This document shows, in pieces, positions 1 to 7,869 of a DNA stretch of 64,000 nt (position 1 is its first letter; each line of letters opens with the position of its first letter). The DNA lies in NCBI RefSeq assembly GCF_019711395.1, contig NZ_JAIGNL010000002.1, positions 601,001 through 665,000 of the forward strand. The letters run 5' to 3'. The notes beneath the pieces are model-generated. The model saw only the letters and a program-made list of their open reading frames with translations. It made no database searches and was not told the origin of the DNA. The position numbers and the translations under genes were made by a program. The stretch is from Qipengyuania xiapuensis. GTDB taxonomy: Bacteria; Pseudomonadota; Alphaproteobacteria; Sphingomonadales; Sphingomonadaceae.

Positions 1-567
1 CGCAACGCGCCCTTCGTTTCGGGCCGGATCGAGAGCCAGGGCAAGTTCGACTTCACTCATGGCCGCGCCGAAGCGCGCATCAAGCTCCCTGACAATGTCG
101 GCGTCTGGCCCGCCTTCTGGCTGCTCGGCAACGGCAAGTGGCCCGACACGGGCGAAATCGACATCATGGAATATGTCGGCGAGAAGGACTGGATCGGCGT
201 GGCGCTCCACGGCCCCGGCTATTCGGGCGAAACCCCGATCGTGAACAAGTTCTTCTTCCCCGAAGGCCTCGATGTGACCGACTGGCACACCTATTCGGTC
301 GAGTGGACCGACCAGAAAGTCGACTTCATGGTCGACGGCCATGTGCTTTACCGCGCGACCAAGCCGATGGTCGAAAACTATGGCGACTGGCGCTTCGACA
401 ACGACAAGTACCTGATCCTCAACTTCGCCATGGGCGGCGCCTATCCGTTCAAGACGAACGGGATCGAGAAGCCGTACAACGGCATTCCGCAGGAGACCGT
501 CGACGCGGTCAAGCGCGGCGAGGTGGAAATGTTGGTCGACTGGGTCCGGGTCTACGCGCCGGAGTGA
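1..567 (+). CDS. GH16 family beta-glucanase, 5' partial
   Basis: The gene enters from outside the window; the visible part is 188 residues. It contains the GH16 catalytic signature EIDIME (fragment residues 52-57), in which the first Glu is the nucleophile and the last is the acid/base. A conserved WPAFWLL segment precedes it. Family members hydrolyse laminarin-type beta-1,3 or mixed-linkage glucans, usually outside the cytoplasm; the signal peptide would lie upstream of the window. The C-terminal strands look complete, ending in a typical DWVRVY. Exact substrate cannot be told. The family call is firm. Confidence 0.9.
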   Translation, partial: RNAPFVSGRIESQGKFDFTHGRAEARIKLPDNVGVWPAFWLLGNGKWPDTGEIDIMEYVGEKDWIGVALHGPGYSGETPIVNKFFFPEGLDVTDWHTYSVEWTDQKVDFMVDGHVLYRATKPMVENYGDWRFDNDKYLILNFAMGGAYPFKTNGIEKPYNGIPQETVDAVKRGEVEMLVDWVRVYAPE

Positions 568-640
568 CATTGCACAGAACGCAACAGGTGGTGATCGCTG
601 GCGATTAGCGTCGGGGCGAAAGTTGCATTAGGAAGTCCTC

Positions 641-2083
641 ATGTTCGAGGCTTTCGACGCACTTACGCTCGCTCGCATCCAGTTCGCCTTCACGGTGAGC
701 TTCCACTTCTTCTTCCCGGCCTTTTCGATCGGGCTCGCGAGTTACCTGATGGTGCTCGAGGGGCTGTGGTTGAAGACCGGGAAACAGCTTTACCTCGATC
801 TGTTCAAATACTGGCTGAAGATCTTCGCGATCGCCTTTGCCATGGGCGTCGTCTCTGGGATCGTGATGAGCTACCAGTTCGGCACCAACTGGTCGGTCTT
901 CTCCGACGTGGCGGGGCCAGTGATCGGCCCACTGATGGCCTATGAGGTGCTTACGGCCTTCTTCCTCGAAGCCGGATTCCTCGGTGTGATGCTGTTCGGC
1001 ATGAACCGCGTGGGCAAGAAGCTGCACTTCGCCGCCACCTGCATGGTCGCGCTGGGCACCTTCGTTTCGGCATTCTGGATCCTGTCGGTGAACAGCTGGA
1101 TGCAGACGCCGACCGGCTACGAGATCGCGGCAAACGGCCAGTACCTGCCCGGTGAAAGCTGGTGGGACATCGTCTTCAACCCGAGCTTCCCCTACCGCCT
1201 CGTCCACACGGTGATGGCGGCATACCTGACCACCGCCTTCGTGGTCGGAGGCGTCGGAGCCTGGCACCTGCTAAAGGACCGCGCGAACCTGCACGCGCGC
1301 AAGATGTTCTCGATGGCGATGTGGATGGCAGCAATCGTCACGCCGCTGCAGATTTTCGCGGGCGACCTGCACGGGCTCAACACGCTCGAACACCAGCCGC
1401 AAAAGGTCATGGCGATGGAGGGTCACTACGACAGTCATCCCGACGGCGCGCCGCTGATCCTGTTCGGCATTCCCGACAGCGAGGCCAAGACCGTCCGCTA
1501 CGCGATCGAGATCCCCAAGGCCTCTTCGCTGATCCTGAAGCACGATCCGGACGCGCCTCTCGCAGGGCTCGACACCATTCCCGATGACGAGGAGCCGCCG
1601 GTCGGCATAGTCTTCTGGTCCTTCCGCATCATGGTCGGCATCGGTTTCGCCATGCTCGGCGTGGGCCTGTGGAGCCTGTTCGCGCGCTGGCGGGGCAAGC
1701 TCTACGAATGGAGCTGGCTGCACCGCGCGGCGCTGGTCATGGCGCCTTCTGGCTTCATCGCGGTGCTGGCCGGGTGGATCACCACCGAGGTCGGCCGCCA
1801 GCCCTACGTGATCTACGGCCTGCTGCGGACCGCCGATGCCGCCAGCCCGCTCGACGCGCCGGCAGTCGCCGCATCGCTGCTTGCCTTCATCGTGGTCTAT
1901 TTCACCGTCTTCGGGATCGGCGTCTGGTACATCCTGCGCCTGATGAGCCACACCCCGCATGCTGGCGAGCTGGGCGTGAAGCGCGGCGATACCGGACCGA
2001 TCCGCACCGCGGGCATAACCCCGGGCCCGACCCAGAACCCGGGCCACTACGAGCCTCTGCCCGACAGCAAGGAGGACGTGTGA
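641..2083 (+). CDS. cioA: Cytochrome bd-type quinol oxidase subunit I (CIO type)
   Basis: Catalytic haem-bearing subunit of cytochrome bd quinol oxidase in the inner membrane. It oxidises quinol and reduces oxygen to water. The N-terminal ARIQFAFTVSFHFFFPA segment places the haem ligand His at residue 22. The GRQPYVIYGLLRT segment after the Q-loop is typical of the family. At 480 residues it lacks the long Q-loop insertion of E. coli CydA (522 residues), which fits the cyanide-insensitive CioA subgroup; no sensitivity can be proved from sequence. The stop overlaps the start of cioB by one base (TGATG). It is the first gene of a three-gene operon. Confidence 0.93.
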   Translation: MFEAFDALTLARIQFAFTVSFHFFFPAFSIGLASYLMVLEGLWLKTGKQLYLDLFKYWLKIFAIAFAMGVVSGIVMSYQFGTNWSVFSDVAGPVIGPLMAYEVLTAFFLEAGFLGVMLFGMNRVGKKLHFAATCMVALGTFVSAFWILSVNSWMQTPTGYEIAANGQYLPGESWWDIVFNPSFPYRLVHTVMAAYLTTAFVVGGVGAWHLLKDRANLHARKMFSMAMWMAAIVTPLQIFAGDLHGLNTLEHQPQKVMAMEGHYDSHPDGAPLILFGIPDSEAKTVRYAIEIPKASSLILKHDPDAPLAGLDTIPDDEEPPVGIVFWSFRIMVGIGFAMLGVGLWSLFARWRGKLYEWSWLHRAALVMAPSGFIAVLAGWITTEVGRQPYVIYGLLRTADAASPLDAPAVAASLLAFIVVYFTVFGIGVWYILRLMSHTPHAGELGVKRGDTGPIRTAGITPGPTQNPGHYEPLPDSKEDV

Positions 2084-3078
2084 TGGACCTCACGACGATC
2101 TGGGCCTTCATCATCGCCTTCGCCGTCTTCGCATATGTCGTGATGGACGGCTTCGACCTCGGCATCGGCATCCTCTTCCCGACGTTCGATCCCGGGCGCG
2201 AGCGCGACCGCGCGATGAACTCGATCGCGCCGGTCTGGGACGGCAACGAGACCTGGCTGGTGCTGGGCGGTGGTGGATTGTTCGCGGCCTTCCCGCTCGC
2301 CTATGCTGTCGTGCTGCCGGCGACCTATCCGCTCATCATTGCCATGCTGCTTGGGCTCGTCTTCCGCGGTGTCGCCTTCGAATACCGCTGGCGCGATCCG
2401 AACCATCGCAAGTTCTGGGACTTCGCCTTCACCGGCGGTTCGCTGATGGCGGCCATGGCGCAGGGCATGACGCTGGGCGCATTGCTGCAGGGCGTCGAAG
2501 TGGTCGACCGCGCCTATGCGGGTAGCTGGTTCGACTGGCTGACACCCTATACGCTGCTCTGCGGACTGGGGGTGGTCGCCGGATACGCGCTGCTGGGCAG
2601 CACGTGGCTGATCTGGAAGCTCGACGGCGAGGGACAGGCACATGCGCGCGGGCTTGCGTTACGCTCGGCGCGCGCGACCGTCGTACTGATGGGCGCGGTG
2701 AGCCTCTACAATGTCTTCCTCAATGCCGAGTATGCCGAACGCTGGCTGACGGCGCCGGAAATCTACTTCGCCGCTCCGGTCCCGATCCTCACTTTGCTGA
2801 TCGCAGTATCGCTGATCCGTGCGATCACCCGCGATCGCAACTCCAAGCCCTTCTGGCTGTCGATCGCGCTGTTCTTCTTCGGCATGGCCGGCCTCGGCGT
2901 GACCATGTGGCCCTATGTCGTCCCGCCCGACATGACGATCTGGGACGCCGCCGCGCCCGAGCGCAGCCAGGTCTTCATGCTCATCGGGGTCGCGATCACC
3001 ATGCCGCTGATCCTCGCCTACACCGCCTGGGCATACTGGGTGTTCCGCGGCAAGGTCGGCGACGAGGGCTATCATTGA
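2083..3078 (+). CDS. cioB: Cytochrome bd-type quinol oxidase subunit II
   Basis: Structural partner of subunit I. The 331-residue polytopic protein opens with the CydB hallmark MDGFDLGIG, followed by WDGNETWLV. The ATG at 2083 is chosen because it overlaps the cioA stop (TGATG) and gives the family N-terminus; the same frame stays open further upstream inside cioA without homology. It ends by overlapping the next small gene by one base, again as TGATG, so the three proteins are probably made by coupled translation. Confidence 0.93.
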   Translation: MDLTTIWAFIIAFAVFAYVVMDGFDLGIGILFPTFDPGRERDRAMNSIAPVWDGNETWLVLGGGGLFAAFPLAYAVVLPATYPLIIAMLLGLVFRGVAFEYRWRDPNHRKFWDFAFTGGSLMAAMAQGMTLGALLQGVEVVDRAYAGSWFDWLTPYTLLCGLGVVAGYALLGSTWLIWKLDGEGQAHARGLALRSARATVVLMGAVSLYNVFLNAEYAERWLTAPEIYFAAPVPILTLLIAVSLIRAITRDRNSKPFWLSIALFFFGMAGLGVTMWPYVVPPDMTIWDAAAPERSQVFMLIGVAITMPLILAYTAWAYWVFRGKVGDEGYH

Positions 3079-3194
3079 TGGAAGAGCCTACCGCCCCGCT
3101 CTGGAAGAGGCTGGCGTGGATGGCCGGGATCTGGGCTGCCAGCGTAGCCGTGCTCGGCATGGTGGCATGGCTGCTCAGGTTGTGGATCGCCTGA
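3078..3194 (+). CDS. DUF2474-like small subunit of the bd oxidase
   Basis: A 38-residue protein with a short charged N-terminus (WKRLAW) and one hydrophobic helix (about residues 13-37). Its start overlaps the cioB stop. Small single-helix proteins of the DUF2474/CydX kind follow cydB or cioB genes and stabilise the haem groups of the oxidase. The call rests on position, size and topology. No RNA or peptide evidence can be seen here. Confidence 0.8.
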   Translation: MEEPTAPLWKRLAWMAGIWAASVAVLGMVAWLLRLWIA

Positions 3195-3231
3195 CACCAC
3201 TGATCCGGGCGAAGGCACGTAGCCCCCGTTA

Positions 3232-4089
3232 TCAGGCCGCTACCACCAGCCGTCCGTCCTGCTCTTCGAGCCTCGCAAGCACAGGCAACCTGCCGCACCG
3301 CCGCCGCTCTTCCTCGCCGTCGGACAGCGCGAAGCGGTATCCGTGCCAGGGACAAACGACCGCTCCATCCTCGACAGGTGCCTTGTCCAGCGGGCCGAGC
3401 ATGTGGGGGCAGAGAGCGGAATGGGCGATCCACTCGCCTTCGTGCCAGCGAATGACGAGAGGCGTTCCATCATGGTCGACGCCATTGGGTTGCGCGCGGT
3501 CCAGATCGGTGATCTCGGCGAGTACGGTGCCCGCCGACAAGTCGGAGGGAGCGCGACTGCGAAACGCGTCGAGCGCCTCCTGCCTTCCCGTCATCAGCGC
3601 CTGATCCTCGTCATAGAGCGTCGCATACTGGTGGGTCAGCGCTGCCAGCAGCATCTGCCCCTGCGCCTCGCTTTCGGGCGGCTGCGGCAGGTAGAAATTG
3701 ACCGAGACCACGATACCGTCAGGGCCGTTCTCGCTCGCCTGCGTATGGATTTCGACGCCCTGCCCGAACCCCTCGACCACTGTCGTCGCCCAATAGTGGC
3801 GCGGCTTGTCGACGAGCAGTTCTACCGCCTGCGTCCCGCCAGCGTTGGGCAGCGCGGTCTTGCAACGCCAGCCCCAGCTGCCCTGTTCGACCAGCTCGAT
3901 ATCCGCGAAGCTCGTGGGATGCACGAAGGGAAGATGCTCCCAGTCGTAGGCATTCTCCATCATGCGGGTGAGACTGTTGGGCAGCTCGCGGCGATACTCG
4001 CCGAGGTAATAGAGCTTCTCGCGCCGATCGTAATCGACCTCGCGCGGGCGGCCATCGAAGGCCGCGCGGTCTGCTGCGGTCAGCTCCAC
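3232..4089 (-). CDS. Rieske non-haem iron oxygenase-like protein with reversed domain order
   Basis: 285 residues from a GTG start at 4089 that overlaps the hemF stop by ten bases. The GTG has a GAGG about four bases upstream. Residues 46-57 read NAYDWEHLPFVH, matching the N-x2-D-x2-H-x4-H mononuclear iron motif of ring-hydroxylating oxygenases (Asp49, His52, His57). A complete Rieske [2Fe-2S] motif comes later: Cys227-Pro-His229 and Cys246-Pro-Trp-His249. In ordinary oxygenase alpha subunits the Rieske domain comes first, so the order here is inverted. The protein is also short for the family (usually 350-450 residues). Substrate unknown. Co-translation with hemF could be coincidental or could hint at tetrapyrrole chemistry. 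Confidence 0.75.
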   Translation of the reverse strand: MELTAADRAAFDGRPREVDYDRREKLYYLGEYRRELPNSLTRMMENAYDWEHLPFVHPTSFADIELVEQGSWGWRCKTALPNAGGTQAVELLVDKPRHYWATTVVEGFGQGVEIHTQASENGPDGIVVSVNFYLPQPPESEAQGQMLLAALTHQYATLYDEDQALMTGRQEALDAFRSRAPSDLSAGTVLAEITDLDRAQPNGVDHDGTPLVIRWHEGEWIAHSALCPHMLGPLDKAPVEDGAVVCPWHGYRFALSDGEEERRRCGRLPVLARLEEQDGRLVVAA

Positions 4090-4937
4090 GTCGCCTCGGG
4101 CGGGAGGCTCATCAGGATGGCATCGATATTGCCGCCGGTCTTCAGGCCGAACAGTGTGCCGCGATCGTAGACGAGGTTGAACTCCGCATAGCGCCCGCGC
4201 CATTCGAGCTGCTGCGCCTTGTCTTCCGGCGTGAACTCGCTCTCCATCCGGCGACGGACCAGCTTGGGAAAGATGTCGAGGAAGGCCTCGCCGACGTCTT
4301 TCGTGAAGGCGAGATTGCGCTCGAATGCTGCCCCGTTCTCGCATTCGAGGTGATCGTAGAAGATGCCGCCTACGCCGCGGTGCACGCCGCGGTGGGGGAT
4401 GTAGAAATAGTCGTCCGCCCACTTCTTGAAGCGTTCGTAATAGGTCGGGTTGTGTGCGGCGCAGGCGGCGCGGAAGCGCGCGTGGAAATCCTCGGTGTCC
4501 TCTTCGTAGGGTAGCGGCGGGTTGAGATCCGCCCCGCCCCCGAACCATGCGGCCTGCGTGGTAAGGAAGCGCGTGTTCATGTGGACCGCGGGCACGTGCG
4601 GGTTCGCCATGTGTGCGACCAGGCTGATGCCGGTCGCGGTGAAGCCCGGGTTGTCCGGAGAAGCGCCGTTGATCGAACCGGCGAACTCGGGCGCGAAATT
4701 GCCGCGCACGGTCGAGACGTTGACGCCGACCTTTTCGAACACCTTGCCCTTCATCAACCCGCGCGTACCGCCGCCCGGGTCCTCGTTAGCTTCTTCCTCG
4801 CGCTGCCAGCTGTCGTACTGGAACGCGGCATCGCTGCCCGCCTCGCGCTCGATGCTCTCGAACTCGGCGCAGATGCGGTCGCGCAGTGTTTCGAACCAGG
4901 TACGGGCAGTATCGGTTTGGCTAGTCCAGTCGGTCAT
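4080..4937 (-). CDS. hemF: Oxygen-dependent coproporphyrinogen III oxidase
   Basis: Cytoplasmic haem-biosynthesis enzyme converting coproporphyrinogen III to protoporphyrinogen IX by two oxidative decarboxylations with O2. The 285-residue length is close to the usual 290-310. Family segments are visible: the ThrMetHisMetAsn-like VHMNTRF, FGGGADLNPPLPYEEDT, the FKKWADDYFYIPHRG stretch and EFNLVYDRGTLFGLKTGG near the end. The ATG at 4937 gives the expected N-terminus. It faces pdeM divergently across 45 bases and overlaps the Rieske gene downstream. Confidence 0.95.
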   Translation of the reverse strand: MTDWTSQTDTARTWFETLRDRICAEFESIEREAGSDAAFQYDSWQREEEANEDPGGGTRGLMKGKVFEKVGVNVSTVRGNFAPEFAGSINGASPDNPGFTATGISLVAHMANPHVPAVHMNTRFLTTQAAWFGGGADLNPPLPYEEDTEDFHARFRAACAAHNPTYYERFKKWADDYFYIPHRGVHRGVGGIFYDHLECENGAAFERNLAFTKDVGEAFLDIFPKLVRRRMESEFTPEDKAQQLEWRGRYAEFNLVYDRGTLFGLKTGGNIDAILMSLPPEATWS

Positions 4938-4982
4938 GCATAGGCCCTTGCCATTGCTGCGCGCAGGCGGCAATAGCGGCGC

Positions 4983-5684
4983 ATGGTTCCCCTTTCGTTC
5001 GCTGGCGAGGAATGGCTCCTCACCGAAGGCCGTGCGCTTTACTGGCCGCGCGAGCGCGCGTTGCTGGTCGCCGACCTGCATCTTGAAAAGGGTAGTTTTT
5101 TCGCCGGCCACGGGCAGATGATCCCGCCCTACGACAGTCGCGAGACGCTGGAGCGAGTGGCGCTGGCCATCCGCGAGACCGGCGCGCGGCGCGTGATCAC
5201 GCTGGGCGACAATTTCCACGATTCGGAAGGCTCGGCGCGTCTCGAGCCGCACGCATGCGGCATGCTGGAGGCGCTGACCAAGGCAGTCGACTGGGTCTGG
5301 ATCACCGGCAACCACGATCCCGACATGGAAGCGCGCTGCGGAGGCACGCTTGCCGAAGAGCTCGAGATCGGCGGCACGATCCTGCGCCACCGCGCGAAGA
5401 AGGGCGAGACCCGTCCCGAGCTGTCGGGCCACTACCATCCGCGTCTCCAGGTGAAGGTCCGCCAGCGCATGATCCGCCGCCCCTGCGCGGTAGTGAGCGC
5501 GAACGAGGGCGCGGACGGAAAGCCTTCGGGCCGCATGATCCTGCCCGCCTTCGGGGCCTACACTGGCGGAATGAACGCCGCCGACCCGGCAATTCTCAAG
5601 GCGTTGCAGCCTGCCGACCGTATCGATGCAGTGGTTCCGGCCAAGGGAAAACTCGCCCGCTTCCCGCTTTGGAAGGCTGCCTAG
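4983..5684 (+). CDS. pdeM: Ligase-associated DNA damage response endonuclease PdeM
   Basis: A 233-residue calcineurin-like metallophosphoesterase. The metal-binding motifs appear in order: ADLHLEKG, GDNFHD, TGNHD and SGHYHP. The LHLEKGSFFA opening and overall length match the PdeM family, which elsewhere is encoded with the Lhr-like helicase and ATP-dependent ligase LigD-like partners of a DNA repair system. Those partners are not in this window, so this copy stands alone beside hemF. Annotation as PdeM is by family resemblance; a general phosphodiesterase role is certain. Confidence 0.85.
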   Translation: MVPLSFAGEEWLLTEGRALYWPRERALLVADLHLEKGSFFAGHGQMIPPYDSRETLERVALAIRETGARRVITLGDNFHDSEGSARLEPHACGMLEALTKAVDWVWITGNHDPDMEARCGGTLAEELEIGGTILRHRAKKGETRPELSGHYHPRLQVKVRQRMIRRPCAVVSANEGADGKPSGRMILPAFGAYTGGMNAADPAILKALQPADRIDAVVPAKGKLARFPLWKAA

Positions 5685-5747
5685 TTTTCGCCACTAGCGA
5701 TTTGCGGTGTTTCACCCTACATAACCACCAACACAAACGGCAGAATC

Positions 5748-5763
5748 AGGAGATTGCCCCATA
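5748..5763 (+). promoter_or_regulatory. Shine-Dalgarno and AUA start of infC
   Basis: AGGAG at 5748-5752 is followed by an eight-base spacer and then ATA at 5761. This is ideal spacing for ATA and far too distant (32 bases) for the first in-frame ATG at 5785. It fixes the infC start and implies the IF-3 autoregulation that relies on a non-AUG initiation codon. Confidence 0.75.
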
Positions 5764-6303
5764 GCCCGTCCCCCCCGGCGCAGCATGCAAATGCCCGTGA
5801 AAAGCGGCCCGCGCTACGACAACATGATCAATGTCCCCAAGGTCCGCGTGATCGATCACGAAGGCGAAAACCTGGGGGTGATGTACACCCGCGAAGCGAC
5901 CGAGCAGGCCAATGAACTGGGCCTCAACCTCGTCGAAGTGAGCCCCAATGCGGACCCGCCGGTGTGCAAGTTCCTCGACGTGGGCAAATATCGCTATGAG
6001 GCGCAGAAGAAGGCGAACCTCGCGCGCAAGACGCAGAAGACCCAGGACATCAAAGAGGTCAAGATGCGCCCGAACATCGACACGCACGACTATGACGTGA
6101 AGATGCGCAACGTCGTGAAGTTCATCGAGAACGGTGACAAGGTGAAGTGCACGCTGCGCTTCCGCGGCCGCGAAATGGCGCACCAGCAGCTCGGGATGGA
6201 CCTCCTCAACCGCGTGCGCGACGACGTGGAAGAAATCGCCAAGGTGGAAAGCTTCCCGCGTCTCGAAGGGCGCCAGATGCTGATGGTGCTCGCGCCGAAA
6301 TAA
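5761..6303 (+). CDS. infC: Translation initiation factor IF-3
   Basis: 180 residues from an ATA start. IF-3 binds the 30S subunit, checks start-codon pairing and prevents premature 50S joining. The protein begins (M)ARPPRRS, as sphingomonad IF-3 proteins do. It continues with [10 protein letters not shown], the [11 protein letters not shown] segment, the lysine-rich linker helix and RFRGREMAH of the C-terminal domain, ending QMLMVLAPK. Starting at the ATG at 5785 would remove this conserved basic N-terminus. In E. coli infC starts with AUU and is autoregulated through that codon; AUA should behave the same way (inference). rpmI and rplT, often downstream, are absent. Confidence 0.95.
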   Translation: MARPPRRSMQMPVKSGPRYDNMINVPKVRVIDHEGENLGVMYTREATEQANELGLNLVEVSPNADPPVCKFLDVGKYRYEAQKKANLARKTQKTQDIKEVKMRPNIDTHDYDVKMRNVVKFIENGDKVKCTLRFRGREMAHQQLGMDLLNRVRDDVEEIAKVESFPRLEGRQMLMVLAPK

Positions 6304-6330
6304 GCGCGCTGCAAATCTCGAATTCGTAGA

Positions 6331-6357
6331 AGGGCGGGCCCGTTGGTCCGCCCTTTT
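6331..6357 (+). terminator. Rho-independent terminator of infC
   Basis: AGGGCGGGCC at 6331-6340 pairs with GGTCCGCCCT at 6345-6354 (ten base pairs including one G-U) around a CGTT tetraloop. A TTTT tract follows, 28 bases after the infC stop. Confidence 0.88.
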
Positions 6358-6478
6358 CACTTGGGAGCCCGGAAATCCAGGCGGAAACGGCCTCTCCGAC
6401 GAAAGTCATGAATTCTTGGGCTGCATCGACGAAATGCATCCAGTCATCGGCAGGCCACATTGAGTGCCTATATGGCGC

Positions 6479-6490
6479 CAAGTATACTTG
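6479..6490. promoter_or_regulatory. 12-bp perfect palindrome CAAGTATACTTG
   Basis: A perfect palindrome sits 61 bases upstream of the DUF547 gene start, in the only intergenic stretch that could hold its promoter. It may be an operator for a dimeric repressor. No regulator is identifiable from this alone. Confidence 0.35.
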
Positions 6491-6551
6491 CCGCGTTATC
6501 CAGAAGTATTTGCATCTTCAGCAATCACAGCAATTTACCAGGGACTGCATC

Positions 6552-7706
6552 ATGAAACTCCGTTCGATCGCAACAATGGCAGCGGTTGCCGCACTGGCCA
6601 GCGCCGTTCCCGCACAGGCGCAGGTCGAACAGACCGTCTTCGTGTCCGGTACTGCTGCCGATGCGGAGTTCGACCGCTTCACCCCGCGCCCCACCGACGA
6701 AACCACCCAGATCGACTACGGCTTCTTCAACGAAGCGCTGGAGTTCATGGTCCTGCGCATGGGCCCCTCAACCCGCCAGGGTGAGCGCCGTCCCGACGCC
6801 AATCTCGGCACGCGCCGCGTCTACGGCCACGATTCCCGCGTTCGCCTCGAAGGCAACCGCGTCGTCTTCTCCTTCCTCGACGAGGCAGCAGTCGCTCCTC
6901 TGGCTGAATACCGCCGCGACCTCGAGCGTATTGCCAGCGAAACCGATATCACGCGCCTCTCGCGCAACGAGCAGCTCGCCTTCTGGATGAACCTGCACAA
7001 TGTCGCGGTGATCGAGCAGATCGCGCTCAACTATCCGGCGCCTTCGCCCTCGCGGCTCAAGCTCGGTCCGGACAAGACCCCGCTCGACACGACGCGCTTC
7101 ATCAATGTCGCCGGAGTCGCGATGAGCCCGCGCGACATCCGCACCAAGATCGTCTTCCCGAACTGGAACAGCCCGGATGTGATCTACGGCTTCTTCCGCG
7201 GTGAAGTCGGCGGCCCGTCGATCTGGCGCCGTGCCTACACCGGCCAGAACATCAACGAACTGCTCGACATCTCGGCGAAGGAATTCGTGAACTCGCTGCG
7301 CGGCGTCGAAGCCTACGGCAGCAACCTGCTCGTCTCGGCGATCTACGAGGAGGCAGCCCCGTTCTACTTCCCGCAGATGGGCGCAGACCTGAAGGCCCAC
7401 CTTTCGAGCCATGCGCAGGAAGATGTGCAAGGCCTGATCGCGAGCAAGCCCGGCGTGAAGGTCAACACCTATGTCGACACGGTCGCGGACCTTGCCGGCG
7501 GTGAGCGCGAGCCGGTCTACAACACCATCCTGAGCGACGGTAATGCACAAGGTACGCGCATCACACCCTCGATCGCACGCCTCATGATCGAACGCGGCGA
7601 GAAGCTCGAGAAGCTGCGCCGCGAAGGCCTGCTGCGCGGCCGTGTCATCGTGCTGCCGCCGACCGGCGCTGAAGAAACGCCGCCGCCTGCTCCCGAAGTC
7701 GAGTAA
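6552..7706 (+). CDS. Secreted DUF547 domain protein
   Basis: 384 residues starting with a clear signal peptide (MKLRSIATMAAVAALASA, cleavage likely after AQA near residue 24), so probably periplasmic. The DUF547 core is visible as RNEQLAFWMNLHNVAVIEQI, a motif placing the protein in the thiol-protease-like DUF547 family found in bacteria and plants. The region shortly after contains the SPRDIRTKIVF segment. A proline-rich tail ends the protein. The ATG at 6552 is preferred over upstream in-frame codons because it starts the signal peptide. Biochemical role unknown. Confidence 0.8.
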   Translation: MKLRSIATMAAVAALASAVPAQAQVEQTVFVSGTAADAEFDRFTPRPTDETTQIDYGFFNEALEFMVLRMGPSTRQGERRPDANLGTRRVYGHDSRVRLEGNRVVFSFLDEAAVAPLAEYRRDLERIASETDITRLSRNEQLAFWMNLHNVAVIEQIALNYPAPSPSRLKLGPDKTPLDTTRFINVAGVAMSPRDIRTKIVFPNWNSPDVIYGFFRGEVGGPSIWRRAYTGQNINELLDISAKEFVNSLRGVEAYGSNLLVSAIYEEAAPFYFPQMGADLKAHLSSHAQEDVQGLIASKPGVKVNTYVDTVADLAGGEREPVYNTILSDGNAQGTRITPSIARLMIERGEKLEKLRREGLLRGRVIVLPPTGAEETPPPAPEVE

Positions 7707-7716
7707 TCGAGGCCGA

Positions 7717-7743
7717 GCCGGAGGCGTCGAAACCGTCTCCGGC
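7717..7743. terminator. Hairpin downstream of the DUF547 gene
   Basis: GCCGGAG (7717-7723) pairs with CTCCGGC (7737-7743) 11 bases after the stop. There is no T tract, so it may be a weak terminator or only an mRNA end stabiliser. Confidence 0.4.
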
Positions 7744-7869
7744 ACGGTCGACGCCGCTACCGCAGCCATTCTCTACGGACCGAAAAGCGGCGGCTTCCAG
7801 AAGGTATCGCCTTGGTAAAACCTGCCCTGTGAAATTGCGCTACGGCATCCGCGTGCTAGTCCTTGTGGA

